In this document: piece by piece, positions 36,660 through 48,520 of the stretch
Layout: the number at the start of each line of letters is the position of its first letter
Numbering within the stretch: the stretch's first letter is position 1
Source of the DNA: Alligator mississippiensis
Taxonomy: Eukaryota > Chordata > Crocodylia > Alligatoridae
DNA length: 64,000 nt
Assembly: GCF_030867095.1 (NCBI RefSeq)
Contig: NC_081828.1
Span: 218,333,978 to 218,397,977 of the forward strand
Direction: 5' to 3'
Program-made: the position numbers and the translations under genes
Notes under the pieces: generated by a model
Told to the model about the DNA's origin: nothing
The model's input: only the letters and a program-made list of their open reading frames with translations
The model's database searches: none

Positions 36660-36950
36660 CGCGTGTGCACGCGGGGGGGTTGCTAGTGCCGGCGGTGCAG
36701 CGGGCGCCTCCCCGCTCCCCGGAGGCGCTCGCGGCGCGGCGCGGCCCTACCTGCGCTTCCCGGGGCGGTGCGGGTGCGGGCGCGGGCCGGGTGCGGGCGT
36801 GCGCTGCGCTGCGCTGCGCTGCGCGGGGCCCGGCGCGTCCCGCCCGCACCACGGCGCCGCCTGCCGCCCGCAGCGCGCACTGCAGCCCCCGCCCGCACGG
36901 CCCGCGGGGTCCGGCCCCTCCGCCCGGGCTCAGCCCACCCGCACTGGGGC
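36660..36950 (-). promoter_or_regulatory. ZK3 CpG-island promoter and probable noncoding exon 1
   Basis: This CpG-rich block has a minus-strand donor GGAAGCGCAG|GTAGGGCC (exon end about 36751), close to the ZK4 exon-1 donor GCCCGCGCAG|GTAGGGCC. No ATG precedes it, so exon 1 is probably untranslated. A CAGCG run (minus strand) lies at 36800-36824. A 90-bp minisatellite abuts the island on its intronic side. Confidence 0.55.
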
Positions 36951-39074
36951 GGAGAGGGATCCCCCCCGGCTCAGACTGGTCCGCACTGGGGTGGAGGGTG
37001 GGTTTGCTTTTCTCCGCATTAGAGGCAGAAGGAGATTCCCCCCCTCCCCAGACTGGTCAGGACTGGGGGTTGCCTTGCTCTGCAGCAGGGTCCTGGCCTC
37101 AGCCGGGGGTCCCAAGTGCGTTAACTGCCTTTCATAGGGGCCCGACATTGGCCCCCGCGATGTCCGACTCCACATCAGGGTGCCAGTTGTACGACGTTTA
37201 GATGACGGATGTCCCCGGGGCTGGTTTGGACGGGGCGGACCCTGCCCCAGACTCCCCGCCAGCCCGGCTCCTGCGATCACGCTGCTCCATCCCAGGCAGT
37301 AGAGCGGTGCCCCCATGCAGCATTGGCCCCATCCCCTATGCATTCCCGACAGCCTCGGGGTAAGCAGCATTGCCCCCTCCTGCCTGGGGCTGCCCAGGGA
37401 CACAGGAGACACCCCGGCGACTCGAGGCAGGGACAGACACAACCCTGAAAGGAAAGGGCCCGGGAACCATAAGGATCCCCCAAGTTTGGGGCTGCGGCGA
37501 TTCGGGACGGAGGCTTTGGGCATCACCCGCCTGGCGGCCCCAGAGCAGCAGACCGCTTCCAGCATCTTGCTGCTGGGTGTTTTCCTCGCGGCCCCAGCTC
37601 CTGGCGTGAAGGGGACACAGGGGACGACGACACTTGCGTCCACACCAGCCGCCGCGGGTTTCTAGCCCCAGCGCTTGCAAAAAGCTTGAACGTGCGAGTG
37701 CAGCCTCCTCCCCCCAGACCCATCGGGAATATGTCCCTTTGGTTCAGCCGATCCTTGCGTTTGTGGCAGGACAGGATTTCTGTCCTCCCCTATCAGCGTA
37801 GATACCGGCCAACTAGGAAAGTGCGAACAGAATTCGCAGCCCGGGCAGAGGAAGGGGGATAAAGACGCACAGAAGAGGAGGGGCTCGGATCGGTGCGGAG
37901 GCAGACAGAGACGTACCACGACTCACCCCACACGGCCTTCAGAACAGGAACACTGTATTGACGGACTCTACAAAAAAAGGTGTTACAAAGGCACGACTAC
38001 ACACCAGCAGCTGACATGACACAGAGGAAGAGACACCTAGTTACAGTCACCTCATTAACGACGACACTTAGCTCCTGCAGCGTTCGACCGATATGTACAA
38101 AGATGTCTGAAAAGGAGGCCCGTTACCTCCGACGTCTAAGGGTTTTAGTTCAACCGTGAGATATAGCGCCACGTGTTTCGTTGCCGAATAATAATAATTA
38201 TAATAATAGAATACTAGTTCGTCTACGTGATTACCTAAAAACAAGCAAACATCTCTTTACAGGGGTTAGCAGAAGTCGCTTTTCACTCCTCCGACCTACC
38301 TGAGTTTGTGACCAGACCCAGTAAAAGTCACCGTCGGTGGTAGGAGCGCGTGTGAACGGAGAGCTGGCGCCTGTCCTTCGGGCCAGACCCGGGTGCAGCC
38401 TGCTTGGGTCAAGTTATGCCCTTCAATGAGGACGCAGTCCTCTCCGTGGAGAAATTCTCTTGCTTGAGTGAATGCCCCACACACCTACACCCTTCTCTCT
38501 CCTTCTTCTCTCCCCACAGCCCCTTTCCTTCTTCCTTGCTCTGTATTCTTCATCATCATCACCTCCCCAGCTCAATTCTCGCTCCTTCTCCTCTCCCTAA
38601 TCCCAGCCCTGCAGCCACGGCACAGCAGCACTGTTCAGGGTGTCTTAACAGAGCCCGCGGCTGGGGAACGGCACCCCCAACTCCGTGCTTCCAGCTTTGG
38701 AGTGGGAAACGGGGGCCTGGAAAACTCCGATCATGTGCCTGGTAGGTGGGAACAGCTGCTCAAGCCCCCTTGCCGCCACTCTGGAGAACCTTGCACCGCG
38801 ATTCTCTTGGGGGCGGGGATCCAAACCCGTGCAGGGGAATAGCTAAAAACTATGCAAGTCCCACATGACCCTAGGTGGAAGGTGGCGGCGGCGGCTCAGC
38901 CTGGCTACGGACAGTTATGAAGAGGAACGCCGTTTACACTTCAACAAAGCCGGCTTGGGAGCACGATGACGCGGGGAAGCAGTGGACTGGGGGTCCCTCT
39001 CCATGACGCTGCCCTTGGCTGGCTTCCCTCCGCCCAAAACGCAACAGCCCGTGCATCCCCGCCGTGCCCGGCGC
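36950..39074. other. Intergenic between ZK4 stop and ZK3 promoter
   Basis: No gene is recognised. Near 36950-37070 the phrase CAGACTGGTC(C/A)G(C/G)ACTGGGG recurs about three times. The part at about 37930-38300 is AT-richer and could include the ZK4 3' UTR; no canonical AATAAA on the minus strand was found. Confidence 0.4.
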
Positions 39075-39996
39075 TACGGCTTGCTCTCCTTCTTCACAAA
39101 GAAGTGGCCGGTCTGCGTCCCCGTCTCGGCGTGTTGTGCGTCCTCCGGGGTCGGGGCGTTTGAGGTCCGCGTGTGGATCTTCTGGTGGCAGTTCAGGGAC
39201 TCCTTGTAGCGGAAGTGCTTCCCGCACACGGGGCACTGGTAGGGCGTCTCCCCGGTGTGCACGCGCCAGTGTTTCAGCAGGTGATCCCTCCGGATGAAGC
39301 TCTTCCCGCACTGCGTACACTGGTAGGGCCTCTCGCCCGTGTGGATGCGCTGGTGCCGGATGGCTTTGGACAGGTCCCGGAAGTCCTTGCCGCAGTAGGT
39401 GCAGGTCAGCGGCCCGTCCCCCTTCCCCGTATGCAGCTTCTGGTGGAGGATGAGGCTCACCTCCAGGCTGAAGCTCTCCTTGCACTGCGTGCACGTGTAG
39501 GGTCGCTCCACCATGTGGTTGGCCTGGTGCCGGACGAAGCTGTACTTGACGTTGCCGCCCCGCTCGGCCTCGGGGCGCTTGGGTGGCTTGGCACGGACGG
39601 GCGCCTGGGTTCGCGGGGAAGGTGCTTTGGGCTTTTGCCGGAAGCTCTCCCCGGGCTCCAGCAAGGGGCAGGTGCCGCCCAACCCGTGGACCTTCTGGTG
39701 CGTGGCGAAGAGTTGCTTGTCTAGGAAGCTTTCCCCGCATTCGCAGCAGATGTACGGCCCCTCTGCAGCGTAGGCCTCTTCAGAGGGCTCTTTCTTCACG
39801 GCATCCTTCCCCCGGCGAGCTGAACGGCGCAGCCCGGGGCCCGGCGGGCTCCTCTGCTGCGCTGTTGCACTGCTCCGACTCTTGTTGGGCGGCTTCACTT
39901 CCTCTGTGGGGCTTGGGAAACCCTCTTCCCACTTCCCTGGTACCATGCTGGAAAGCTCTGGGTTTTCGGCACTGTCCTCATCACCCGGCTGCACAT
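39074..39996 (-). CDS. ZK4 exon 6 (fingers, stop)
   Basis: The acceptor is TTCTGGCAG|ATGTGC and the stop TAG is at 39074. An acidic leader ([16 protein letters not shown]) and a basic [15 protein letters not shown] stretch, a possible nuclear localisation signal, precede the fingers. Finger 1 is followed by about 60 residues where one unit has lost its cysteines. Fingers 2-5 are regular, and the array ends in [11 protein letters not shown] tail of about 35 residues follows. Confidence 0.92.
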
Positions 39997-42900
39997 CTGC
40001 CAGAACAGAGAGAAAGATGGGGGGTAGGGGTGGGGCCCATTTAATTCCTCTGAGACACTGAAAACCCGATGACTGAGGTGACAAGCTCTCTCTTGTCAGA
40101 CAGCAATTGGCACAACACAGTCATGGTTCCCCCTGGGGAGCTCCAGGAATACAAGGCCAAAATATTCCTGATTGTCATTAAGGTCTGGGCACCAGGATAG
40201 TAAGGTCTATGGATATAGCGAAGGGAGATAAAGCAGAACAGACCTTTGCAGATGGGCGGTTATAGTTTGGAGCAAGGAAAAAAAGTAAAAATAAATGGGG
40301 GAGCAACCACTTTTCCTTCGGGCTTTGTACAGCCCCTAGCACTATGTGCCTACCACAGATAGCAGTAAACAGAAACCACTGAACACCAGTGACCTGACGT
40401 CTGGCAGATATCGGGGTCTGCAATTCAGAGACGCAGGAACGCCGCAGATGCTGTCATTCTAGGCGGGGCCTGAAAACACCAATTTCTGCAGAAATTTGGA
40501 TTTGAAAAGCTATAGGCTTGGCTTCCAGCACGGCCCAGCAGTGAGGCTGCCCGCTGCTTCCCATGGTAAGGACCTGAAATGCAGCAAGCCGGGTGTCTGC
40601 CGCAGGCCAATTCTTTGCTGTGAAGTATCAGTCAACCCAGCTGAGCTCTTTCTGAAAGCAAGGATGCTGTATGCATTGCTTTGATGGGCTAAAGCAATCC
40701 CCGTACCCTTTCCCTTGCAAAGTGCCAGTGACCCCAAGGCTGTGCCATGTGCCAGGGCAGAGGCTGACCTCTGTGTCAGGGCTGTGCTTATCAGACTGCA
40801 GATTCCCACCCCCCCACAAAGTGGTGAAGCATGGTGTCTTTTAATTCTGGAATTTCCTCATTTCTAGCTTCCTGATGCTGCATCCTTGCTGCTCTTAGTG
40901 TGCATGAGTAAGCTTCATGTATTAATACCTTAACCTTTGCTTTGCTAGAACGCCGTGGTTCTCAACGTTTGTAGACTCAAGGCACCCTCAGCAGATGTAA
41001 GGCATCCCTTGGACAATATCAGCTCTCACTTTTCCCTTGGTGTTTGACAGGGTGGATTTGACTGAAATCATATCAATTTAAATGGTGATTAAAATCACTG
41101 GTCAGGAAGCCTCAATTTACTCATAGGCAGGCAAGCTTCTTTGGGTAGATGTGATATCTTTTATTAGACCAAATGAGTCGTTGGAAAAAAGTTCTTGGCA
41201 AGCTTTTGGGCGCAGTCGCCCTTCATGAGGCATGGGGAGTCTGCTGGTCTGAGACTCCAAGGAATGAGAGAAGCTAAAAATGTGACAGGATGTCAGGAAA
41301 ATATAAATAGGTAGAAACAGAAAAACAAAAGGTAAAGCAGGGAAGGGAGGGGGGGAAGAAAGCAAGGGACAAAAAAGGCCAAAGGAAAGCACTACAACGG
41401 TAATAATACAAGGTAAAAATGTCTTTACACCAACACGGCTACAACCAAAACCCCAGCAATGTGGAAGATATCAATTTAATCATTGTCGTTTGATTTCCTT
41501 TATTCATTTAACTTCTTGAAGCTCTGCACTTTTAGAAAGAGGTAAGGGCTTGACCGTGTGTACACAAACGTGCAGAGACCAGAGGGCTGATGGGTGGGCA
41601 TCAGGCCTGTTCTCTCTCATCTCCACACGCTGCTGTTAACAAGGATGTGATCTCTGGAGACGACAAACTCGCCCTATGCCTGAAGAACGGCATATTTAGT
41701 TGGTCTAATAAAAGATATCTCATCTACCCAAAGCACCTTGTCTGCCCATGATCTCTGGAGACGCACATCCACAGTTTGAGTCTGAAACAAAGCATCACCG
41801 AGATGTTTATGGGATCTTCTAGACTGAGCACTACGTCCCACTGGGTAGAACGATTTTCTTTACTAATCTGTAGAGGAGCCTCTGGGACCCCGATAAGATT
41901 GGGCCCCGAATATAGCCCATGGCCTGTTGTGACCTATTTATAAAACTTCTGAAAAGGTTACATGAATAGATTGTCTCAAATAGTATATACCTAGAAGTTA
42001 TAATCCCTACTTCATGATGGTATCTTTGAGCTTTAACATATCTTAAATTAAAACTACTTTTTATAAGTTTATTTTTTTTAAAAAGCATTTTAACAAAAAT
42101 ATGATTAAATTAAAAAAAATCTGTTTTTTTATTTTTTTAAATGTTGATTTTTATCCACCCTGGTGTTTGACTACAGACAAACCCCAGAGCAATTCTTCTG
42201 TTGCAGAGAACTCAGACTGCAGCAGGGCAGCATGTTTTTAACACTCTGGATTCCTAGTTGAAATCTCTGGGTTTATCAGGTGAATCATGCGTGCACACCT
42301 AATTGTGCTAGCATCGTGTGGCACCCCATGGCACCCTTGAAAGGAACTCAAGGTCCCAGGGTGCCCCGTCACCTCGGGTGAGAATCACTGCTGTAATGCA
42401 AGAAGAAAATATAGTGGGACTTGGGACCTGTCATTTACAGGCCTGGCATAAGGCAACGCCCAATATATAAGCCTTTGATGTGAGAAGGTAACAGGTGAAT
42501 GACCTTAGGGCTTTGCATTGCTAATAGGAAGGGAGGCTCAGTTGACGAGGATAACAAAAGAAGCTGTTGATGCAAACTGTGGATGCGTGAAGGTGTTTTT
42601 AGGGAATAAATTACTGCAGCAATAAGCCACCGGGGCAGCTTGTTAGCACACCTGTTAGTGATGGTGAAGGAACCTCTAAAGAGTGGGAATCTCAAAATAA
42701 GTGGGTCTGGGAGGACAGATATGGAGAAGGGCACACTCCCAGAGGTGAATATGCATAAGGGGACACAGGATGCTCCCCAGCACAGCGCCCCTGAAAAGAA
42801 CGGGATGCCAGGACGGTAACTCCCTGCCCCCTCACCTGCTTCGGGTCTCTCCCTACAGGGGTAGAACGAATGGTGGCTGTTTTGCACGGCTTCCCTCTCC

Positions 42901-45900
42901 TCCGTCCGTGTGCAGTCCTGCTCTTTTATTTGGTCTCGTAAGGCAAGCAACGTTTTACCCAGCTCTGACTCATGGGTCTCAGGGGCCCTCGATTCCATTG
43001 CAAGGGGCAAACCCCAGCAAGTCAGCGGCTGGTGAAGAACTGATTTGTGTTAACGGGTCGAAGGAGGAATCAGGCCACAGTATCTTATGTAGTTCCCCAA
43101 AGTGGAGCAGGTACTGGCTGACCACTGGGTATCTCTGTAAACAGGCTTGGCAGAAACCGCCATGGGGAGGTACCACCTCTCTTCCCATCCCAGCAGTCAC
43201 AAGGACAAGTGCTGGGCTGGACTCCACTTCCGCATGCCCCGTTTGTGTCCTGGGGGGATTCACTGCTCCCCTCCAGGAAGATGTGCACTGCTGCTGCTGG
43301 TAGCCAGGGCTGCGGTACCGCGATGGGCACTGGACCCTAATCCCCTGCCCTGCCTCTGACTGCAGAGGGGGCTGCCTTGTCTCCTCTCCCTGAGGCCAGG
43401 GCACTCGCAGGTCTCAGACCCTGCACTACAACTGGGTGTTTCTGTGGTTTTCCTAAATCCCTCCCCCCAAAATTCAGGGATGAGGGGGTCTACACCAAGC
43501 ATCTAAGCAACTGCAAGGCCCTATCCAGTCTCAGCCCTGTCCCATGCACGTGCTCTTCAGCTGCTCCCGCTACCCCAGATACCACAGCAGGCTCCTTCAG
43601 CTCTGGCACTGACTGACCTGCCCAATACTCTCTGTGCCATCTCCATCCAGGGGACTCTCCCCTTTTCCTCACCTCCTACCTTGCATCAACGCCTCTTTTT
43701 CCAGTACCCCTCACAGTCCCTGCCCTCCCTCCTCTGGTAACACACCCAGGCTGCAACACCAGATGCTCCATCCACCCTCAATACACACAGTCTGTTGCCA
43801 CCTGCCCCACAGAGAGCAGATGCTAAGTGTAGCCCCATCTCTCCCTCCGACTACCTGGTGCCCTGGGATGCTCTGTCCACAAAACTCACATGTGCCAGGG
43901 TCTGTCAGGACCCCCTTCTCATCAGTGATCCCCTGGTTTGCAGCCGGCGTTTCCTCGTATTTATTCCATGAGCTCTCGGTGGGAGTAGAACCGGGAAATC
44001 CTGTTCACAGGGAAGAGAATTGAACAGTGCTTTGTTAACCCTGGATGTGGCTTTCCAGGAGTGAGGGCAAGTGGGGTTAGAGCTAGGTAGGAGAGGAAAA
44101 CGTGGACAAAACTCATCAGAAGGGATAAGTGCCAGGGCTCCGGCTCCTTTCTCTCACTGTTTCTGATGGGTTTCAGGCTGTTACTCACCCATATTGGGAT
44201 CTCTAGGGGTTTCTCTTCCCTCAAAGTCTCCCTGGTCCCCGTCACTGGGATCGTCCCCTTGCTCAATGCGGGACAGAAGGTCGGGCTTGGAGATGGCAGC
44301 ATCTGCATACGGAAAAGGGTCAGAATATTTCCCTCTTGCTCACGGCACACGAGGCAGGATACACCCCGGCACCGAAGACCGGCCTCCTTACGCGGCCAGG
44401 AGAGGTAATGAGAAAGGAGCTAAAGAGGCCTTCACATGGCTCGTGGGGGCAGGGGTGCTCCTGATCATGCCAGTGTTGAGGGGTGAGAGGGAAATCTGTC
44501 TGTGCTTCCCAAGGGCTCTGCTTTATTCTTTGTGCAATGGTCAGGGGCTGCTCTTTTCCAGCCTGCTTGAAGTGGGGCAGAAGTGACCCTGCTGGACTGG
44601 GCTGTAACAAAAGCTGTACTCTGCGCCCAGAGCCAGCAAAGCTCCCGGACGTCACAGAAGAGGGGAAGAGAGGCTGGAGACAGAAACGTCCTTTTGTCTC
44701 TGGTGTTTTTCACCGAGCTCCCTCTCTGAAGCATACGGGGGCACCTGGTACCTATGAAAAGCAAGCACAGCCGAGGGGGACTATTTCCTGCGGCCACAGG
44801 ACGCTGCCAGAATGAGACTGGCAGAATATCGAGCTGCTTGAAATGGAGGGTCCTGCTTTCTACAAGAGGGAACACTGTCTCTGCTACGAGGCTGAGGACA
44901 CTGCAGGGCACTCCAGGAGACGGGAGCTGCCTCTCCTGCAGGCTGATGGACCCCTGCAACGGACCTGTGGACCTTAGCACAAGCACCCGTGCCCCCCTCT
45001 CCTTAGTGAACACCACTTCCACCTGCACCAGCCTAATGAGAAGAGGTACCAGTGGGTGGTCTCTCCTCTCCACGATCTCGTGGTGCTGCCGAGGAGCACA
45101 ACTGCAGCACAGTTGGCATCGGGATGCCCACCTGCTGCTAAAATAACAGGGACTGAAAGTCCAGGCTGCCCAGAACCCGCCACCTCCTGGGTGAATGTCT
45201 CGCTATCCCACTGCCTGACCCCACTGGCCCTCTCTGACCCTACAGTGTGTGAGCAGTAATGGAGCTGATGTAACAGCGACTCTAAAAACCTGGTGCCTCA
45301 GAGAGCTTGCAGCTTCGCACAAAGAAGCAAACCCAGTCAATCTTTACCCAGCGAGATCACAGCCTCATAGTTGCCTTTCATGATGTGCCTGTACAGCTCC
45401 TTCTGCCACTCGTTCAAGTTTTTCCACTCCTGCTCTGAGAAATTGAATGAGGCGTCGTTGAATATCACTGGGACCTGCAATCACAAGGGGGGGCGGATCA
45501 GTCACTCTGGTTCTGGCTGAGAACATCCCACATCTAAGGAAGCAATTCTTCCCCACTATTCAGCACTGGTGAGGCCACATCTGGAGTCCTGTGTCCAGTT
45601 TTGGGCCCCCGACTAGTGGACAAAGTGGAGACAGTCCAGTGGAGGTCAACAAAAATGGTTGGGGGCCTGGGGTACATGACGTATAAGGAGAGGCTGAGGG
45701 AAATGGGCTGATTCAGTCTGCAGAAGGGAAGACTGAGAGGGATTGAATAGCAGCCTTCACCTCCCTGCAGGGGGGCTGCAAAGAGGATGGAGCTGGACTG
45801 GTCTCAGTGGGGGCAGATGGCTGGACAAGGAGCAATGGGCTCAAGCTGCAGCAAGGGAAGTTGAGGTTGGATATTAGGGAAAACTTTGTCACCAAGAGGG

Positions 45901-48014
45901 TGGTGAAGCACTGGAACAGGCTCCCCAGAGAGGTGGTGGAGCCTCCATCATTGGAGGTGTTGAAGACCCAGCTAGACAAAGCCTTGGCTGGGATGACGTA
46001 GCTGGGGCTGGTCCTGCTTGGAGCAGGGGTTGGACTAGAAGTGACCTCCTGAGATCCCTTCCAGCCCTCATTGTCTGTGATTCTGCAATTCTGCCCCAGG
46101 CGCTGTGCTGGACTGTGCTGCGATCACAGAGCGGGGCCTCCGAGCAGCACACATGCAATTCTGCAGGAGCAAAGGGTCTGACCACGTAAGCTGCAAACCT
46201 ATTTTGCAAGCACCCAGAGCAGCCGCCTGCTTTCCCCCCATGCCTGTCTGCCTGGTACTTGGGGCATAAATACAAACAGGCTGAACTGCACTGGGCACTT
46301 TGCATATTCAGCTTCTCACAGCGGAGGCTTTGGTTAGCAAATAGTGTTTCAGCTGGCCAGCCTCGGCTTCCTCGAGGTGTCAGGACTGTATTGAACTCCC
46401 CCACGAAACACAGAGTCGGTTGCCGCGTGGCATTTATACCATGAATTCTCCATGTGCAAGAGATGGGGCACAAAAGAGGAAGAGGAACGCTCTTACTTCT
46501 GCCTCGCCTGTGCGCTGGCTGGCCCGTTTCCAATCTCTCAGTCAATTTGGGAAAGCCTCCCCTTAACCTGGGCTTGGTTTTTAACGCCCGGCTCAAGAAA
46601 GCCCTGGTTGGAAGGATGTAATTGGGGCTGGTCCTGCTTAGAGCAGGGGCTTGGACTAGAAAACGAGGGTTGGAAGGGACCCTCCAACAACGGTTGGAAG
46701 TGGAAGTCGCTCCTGAGGTCCCCTCCAACCCTCCTTTTCTACGATGGGAGAGCAAGGTGCGACACGGAAAGACCCTATTCGCTTTGGGAAGCAATGGGAG
46801 AAAGGGAAGGGATTGCAGGGCAGCCCTGTAAGGGGACGAGAAAGGCTGCACAGCAAAACGGCGACTGCACAATACTGGCAGGACCGGAAAAGCCCCTTCG
46901 GCGCCTGATAGGGACGAGTTGGGATGTCCTCACCTTGGGGATCTCCCCCTTGGTGCCGGGCGGCAGGCGCAGGATCCAGAAGTTCCTGTTCTTGAGCAGG
47001 TTCTCCATGTTCTCCAGCCTCTTCTGCAGCTGCCCGTACTCCTGGATCAGGGTGCCCAGCGCCGTCCACTTGCTCTCCAGCTGGTTGCCGAACTCCACCG
47101 CCGTCTTCTCGCAGCCGATCAGCTTGGTTTCGGCCATCCGCATGCGGCCCTCCAGGTTCATCAGCTTTGCCGCCTGGGAGTCCACCTTCCTGTCGACCGC
47201 CTGGATCTCGGCCACCAGCGTCAAGGAAATCTCCGCCGTCGGCAGGTCGGCCTCGCCCACGGGGGGCTGCTCGGGGACGTCGAGGGGCTGCACGAGGCAC
47301 AGGTCCTGGGACTCCATGTCCCAGTCCAGATCCTGTTTGCCAAGACGAAGAAGAGCAATGAGGCCGTGTCCCGCCCCAGCAGCGTACGGACAGACAGCAA
47401 TTATCCCGGGATTAAATGATGCCGGCGTCGGACGCTCTGCGCTAACAGCAGCTCGGACTCGGCTTCGTCGGGGGAGCGCAGCGAAGGACCTTGCACCGCG
47501 GCCGGCCCGCCCAAGGTCACCTCGCCCGGCGCCGGACTCGTCCCCTCAAAGCGCGGGGCCAAAACCCTATTCGCGGCGCCCCCGTGACCGCCGCCCGGTG
47601 CCACGACGGGCCCCGCCAAATGCTGCTTGGGGGGGGGGTCCGACCCGCCTGCATCACCTGTGCCCCCGTGGGAGCGGGTGGGAATGTGGCTCGTATTCAT
47701 CCTGCCCCCCACACTGCTGACCCAGGCCTCCCTGCTCGGCGACCCCCAGTAACTCGCCTGCAGGAGGAGAAACGGGGCCTGCACCCCCCCCTTACTCTGC
47801 TTCCCCCCCCCCCGCTGCTACCGTGTAAACGCCCCCACCCCAAAGCGGAGCGCACTGCGGAGCAGGAGGAGAGAGGAGGGGCGGGGCCCCGGCCTTGCCC
47901 TGCCCCGCCACGCCCCGCCCCGCCGCCAGGGGGCGCCGCCGCGCAGAGCAGCGCCGCACAGCGCCGCCGGGGCCTCCGGCCGGGCCCTACCTGCGCGGGC
48001 GCCCACTCGGCCAT
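39074..48014 (-). CDS. ZK4: DUF3669-KRAB zinc-finger protein, 5 intact fingers (gene span)
   Basis: Six coding exons join to 1,698 nt (565 aa plus stop): 47991-48014, 46934-47332, 45348-45474, 44189-44302, 43890-44000 and 39074-39996. MAEWAPAQ is followed by DUF3669 (about 45-141), KRAB-A (about 142-183), KRAB-B-like (to about 221), a linker with an SSWNKYEE motif (to about 258), and the finger exon. Five C2H2 fingers are intact; a sixth unit between fingers 1 and 2 keeps only a SFVRHQANH half. Contact residues are DQLT, LVSL, DSKR, RDHK and YESC. KRAB-A is somewhat diverged ([18 protein letters not shown]). The large intron before the last exon holds a hAT element nested in another repeat, and a CR1 copy lies upstream of KRAB-A. 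Phases agree throughout, so the gene appears functional. Confidence 0.87.
41048..42162. mobile_element. Nonautonomous hAT-type element with 8-bp target duplication
   Basis: It begins CAGGGTGGAT and ends ATCCACCCTG, a 10-bp perfect terminal inverted repeat. GTGTTTGA flanks it on both sides (41040-41047 and 42163-42170). The 8-bp duplication and CAGGG ends are hallmarks of the hAT superfamily. Its 1,115 bp carry no transposase frame. The interior includes AT-rich ends and pieces of the dispersed sauropsid repeat (41120-41440, 41690-41750). Confidence 0.88.
41120..41440 (-). repeat. Dispersed sauropsid repeat, copy 2
   Basis: The complement reads GGGCGACTGCGCCCAAAAGC, TTGGTCTAATAAAAGATATC and CATCTACCCAAAGAAGCTTG, the same family as 5524-5690. 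It is nested inside the hAT element. A short plus-strand piece follows at about 41690-41750. Confidence 0.6.
43890..44000 (-). CDS. ZK4 exon 5 (linker)
   Basis: This 111-nt exon has acceptor CCTGTGAACAG|GATTTC and donor GGCACAT|GTGAGT, phase 1 on both sides. Its product around [16 protein letters not shown] aligns with ZK5 exon 5 ([16 protein letters not shown]), which has the same acceptor context. It may be skipped without breaking frame. Confidence 0.75.
44189..44302 (-). CDS. ZK4 exon 4 (KRAB-B-like)
   Basis: This 114-nt exon has acceptor CCGTATGCAG|ATGCTG and donor AATATGG|GTGAGT. It encodes [18 protein letters not shown] and an acidic/polar tail, with A replacing the usual Y of DYAISKP. 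Confidence 0.9.
45348..45474 (-). CDS. ZK4 exon 3 (KRAB-A)
   Basis: This 127-nt exon has acceptor TGATTGCAG|GTCCCA and donor TCGCTGG|GTAAAG. It encodes [28 protein letters not shown] and NYEAVISLG. The DVAVYF core is changed to DASFNF, so repression strength may be lower than for ZK2 or ZK3. Confidence 0.9.
45540..46090 (+). repeat. CR1 LINE 3' end (young copy)
   Basis: The segment from CATCTGGAGTCCTGTGTCCAG through GATATTAGGGAAAA and GGACTAGAAGTGACCTCC to a TGTGATTCTGCAATTCTG tail is a CR1 end. It is very similar to 58340-58760. It lies in the ZK4 intron upstream of KRAB-A. Confidence 0.85.
46580..46750 (+). repeat. CR1 LINE 3'-tail fragment
   Basis: GCCCTGGTTGGAAGGATGTA and GGCTGGTCCTGCTTAGAGCA, then GGTCCCCTCCAACCCTCC, match the CR1 tail at 45980-46065 with an internal duplication of the GGTTGGAAGGGACC part. 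Confidence 0.6.
46934..47332 (-). CDS. ZK4 exon 2 (DUF3669)
   Basis: This 133-codon exon has acceptor TTGGCAAACAG|GATCTG and donor ATCCCCAAG|GTGAGG. The coiled-coil contains [52 protein letters not shown] and [14 protein letters not shown]. Confidence 0.92.
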
Positions 48015-48240
48015 GGCTGCAGGCGGAGCATGCGCACTACCGGCTGGGCGCGGCGGCCATGCCGGGCGGCGCGGGGCATGCCGGGAGCGGGCGGGGCGCC
48101 CACAGCGCCCCCTGGCGGCCGGCGGGCGGCGCGCGCAGCTCCTGCGCGTAAATGGCCACCGGCGGGATCCGGATTAAAGGCCCCGCGTGTCAATGGTGAC
48201 CTGCGGAACCCGGATGAAGGGGGCAGGCAGGGCAAGGCGG
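47430..48240 (-). promoter_or_regulatory. ZK4 CpG-island promoter
   Basis: A CpG-dense region lies around exon 1 and on both sides of it, with no TATA box. Unlike the other four promoters, no long tandem array abuts it; only a 31-bp unit repeated twice occurs, at 48521-48582. Confidence 0.55.
47991..48014 (-). CDS. ZK4 exon 1 (MAEWAPAQ)
   Basis: ATG at 48014 encodes eight codons ending in donor CCCGCGCAG|GTAGGGCC, phase 0. The first four residues match ZK2. A GCATGCGCA motif, half of an NRF1-type site, lies about 15 bp upstream of the ATG. Confidence 0.8.
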
Positions 48241-48520
48241 GCAGCGGGGCCCAGTTGCATTTACAGAGGAGGGAGATGTGCCCACCTGCCGCAGGACGCG
48301 CAGCCACGGCTTCCACGCGAAGCTGGACACGAGATCGCAGAACCGCCAGGCGAGCCGTGCACGGTCCGAGGATGCCGGAGAAGCCGGCTCCCCCACCTCC
48401 GTCCTCCCTGAAGGTCCTCGCTGACGTGGGACAGCTTACTTCGCTTCTCCATCCAACGCCCGCCACTTCATAACCCCAGCCTGCCCGTCCTAGCTGCCAC
48501 GGTCGGGCACGCGGCACTCA

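Larger units (their letters stand above)
40951..42392 (+). repeat. Repeat A, copy interrupted by a hAT element
   Basis: The left part (40951-41047) starts GTGGTTCTCAAC with GACTCAAGGCACCC; the right part (42163-42392) ends GGTGAGAATCACTGCTG. The ends are imperfect inverted repeats (GTGGTTCTCA / TGAGAATCAC). It lies in the last ZK4 intron. Confidence 0.65.
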
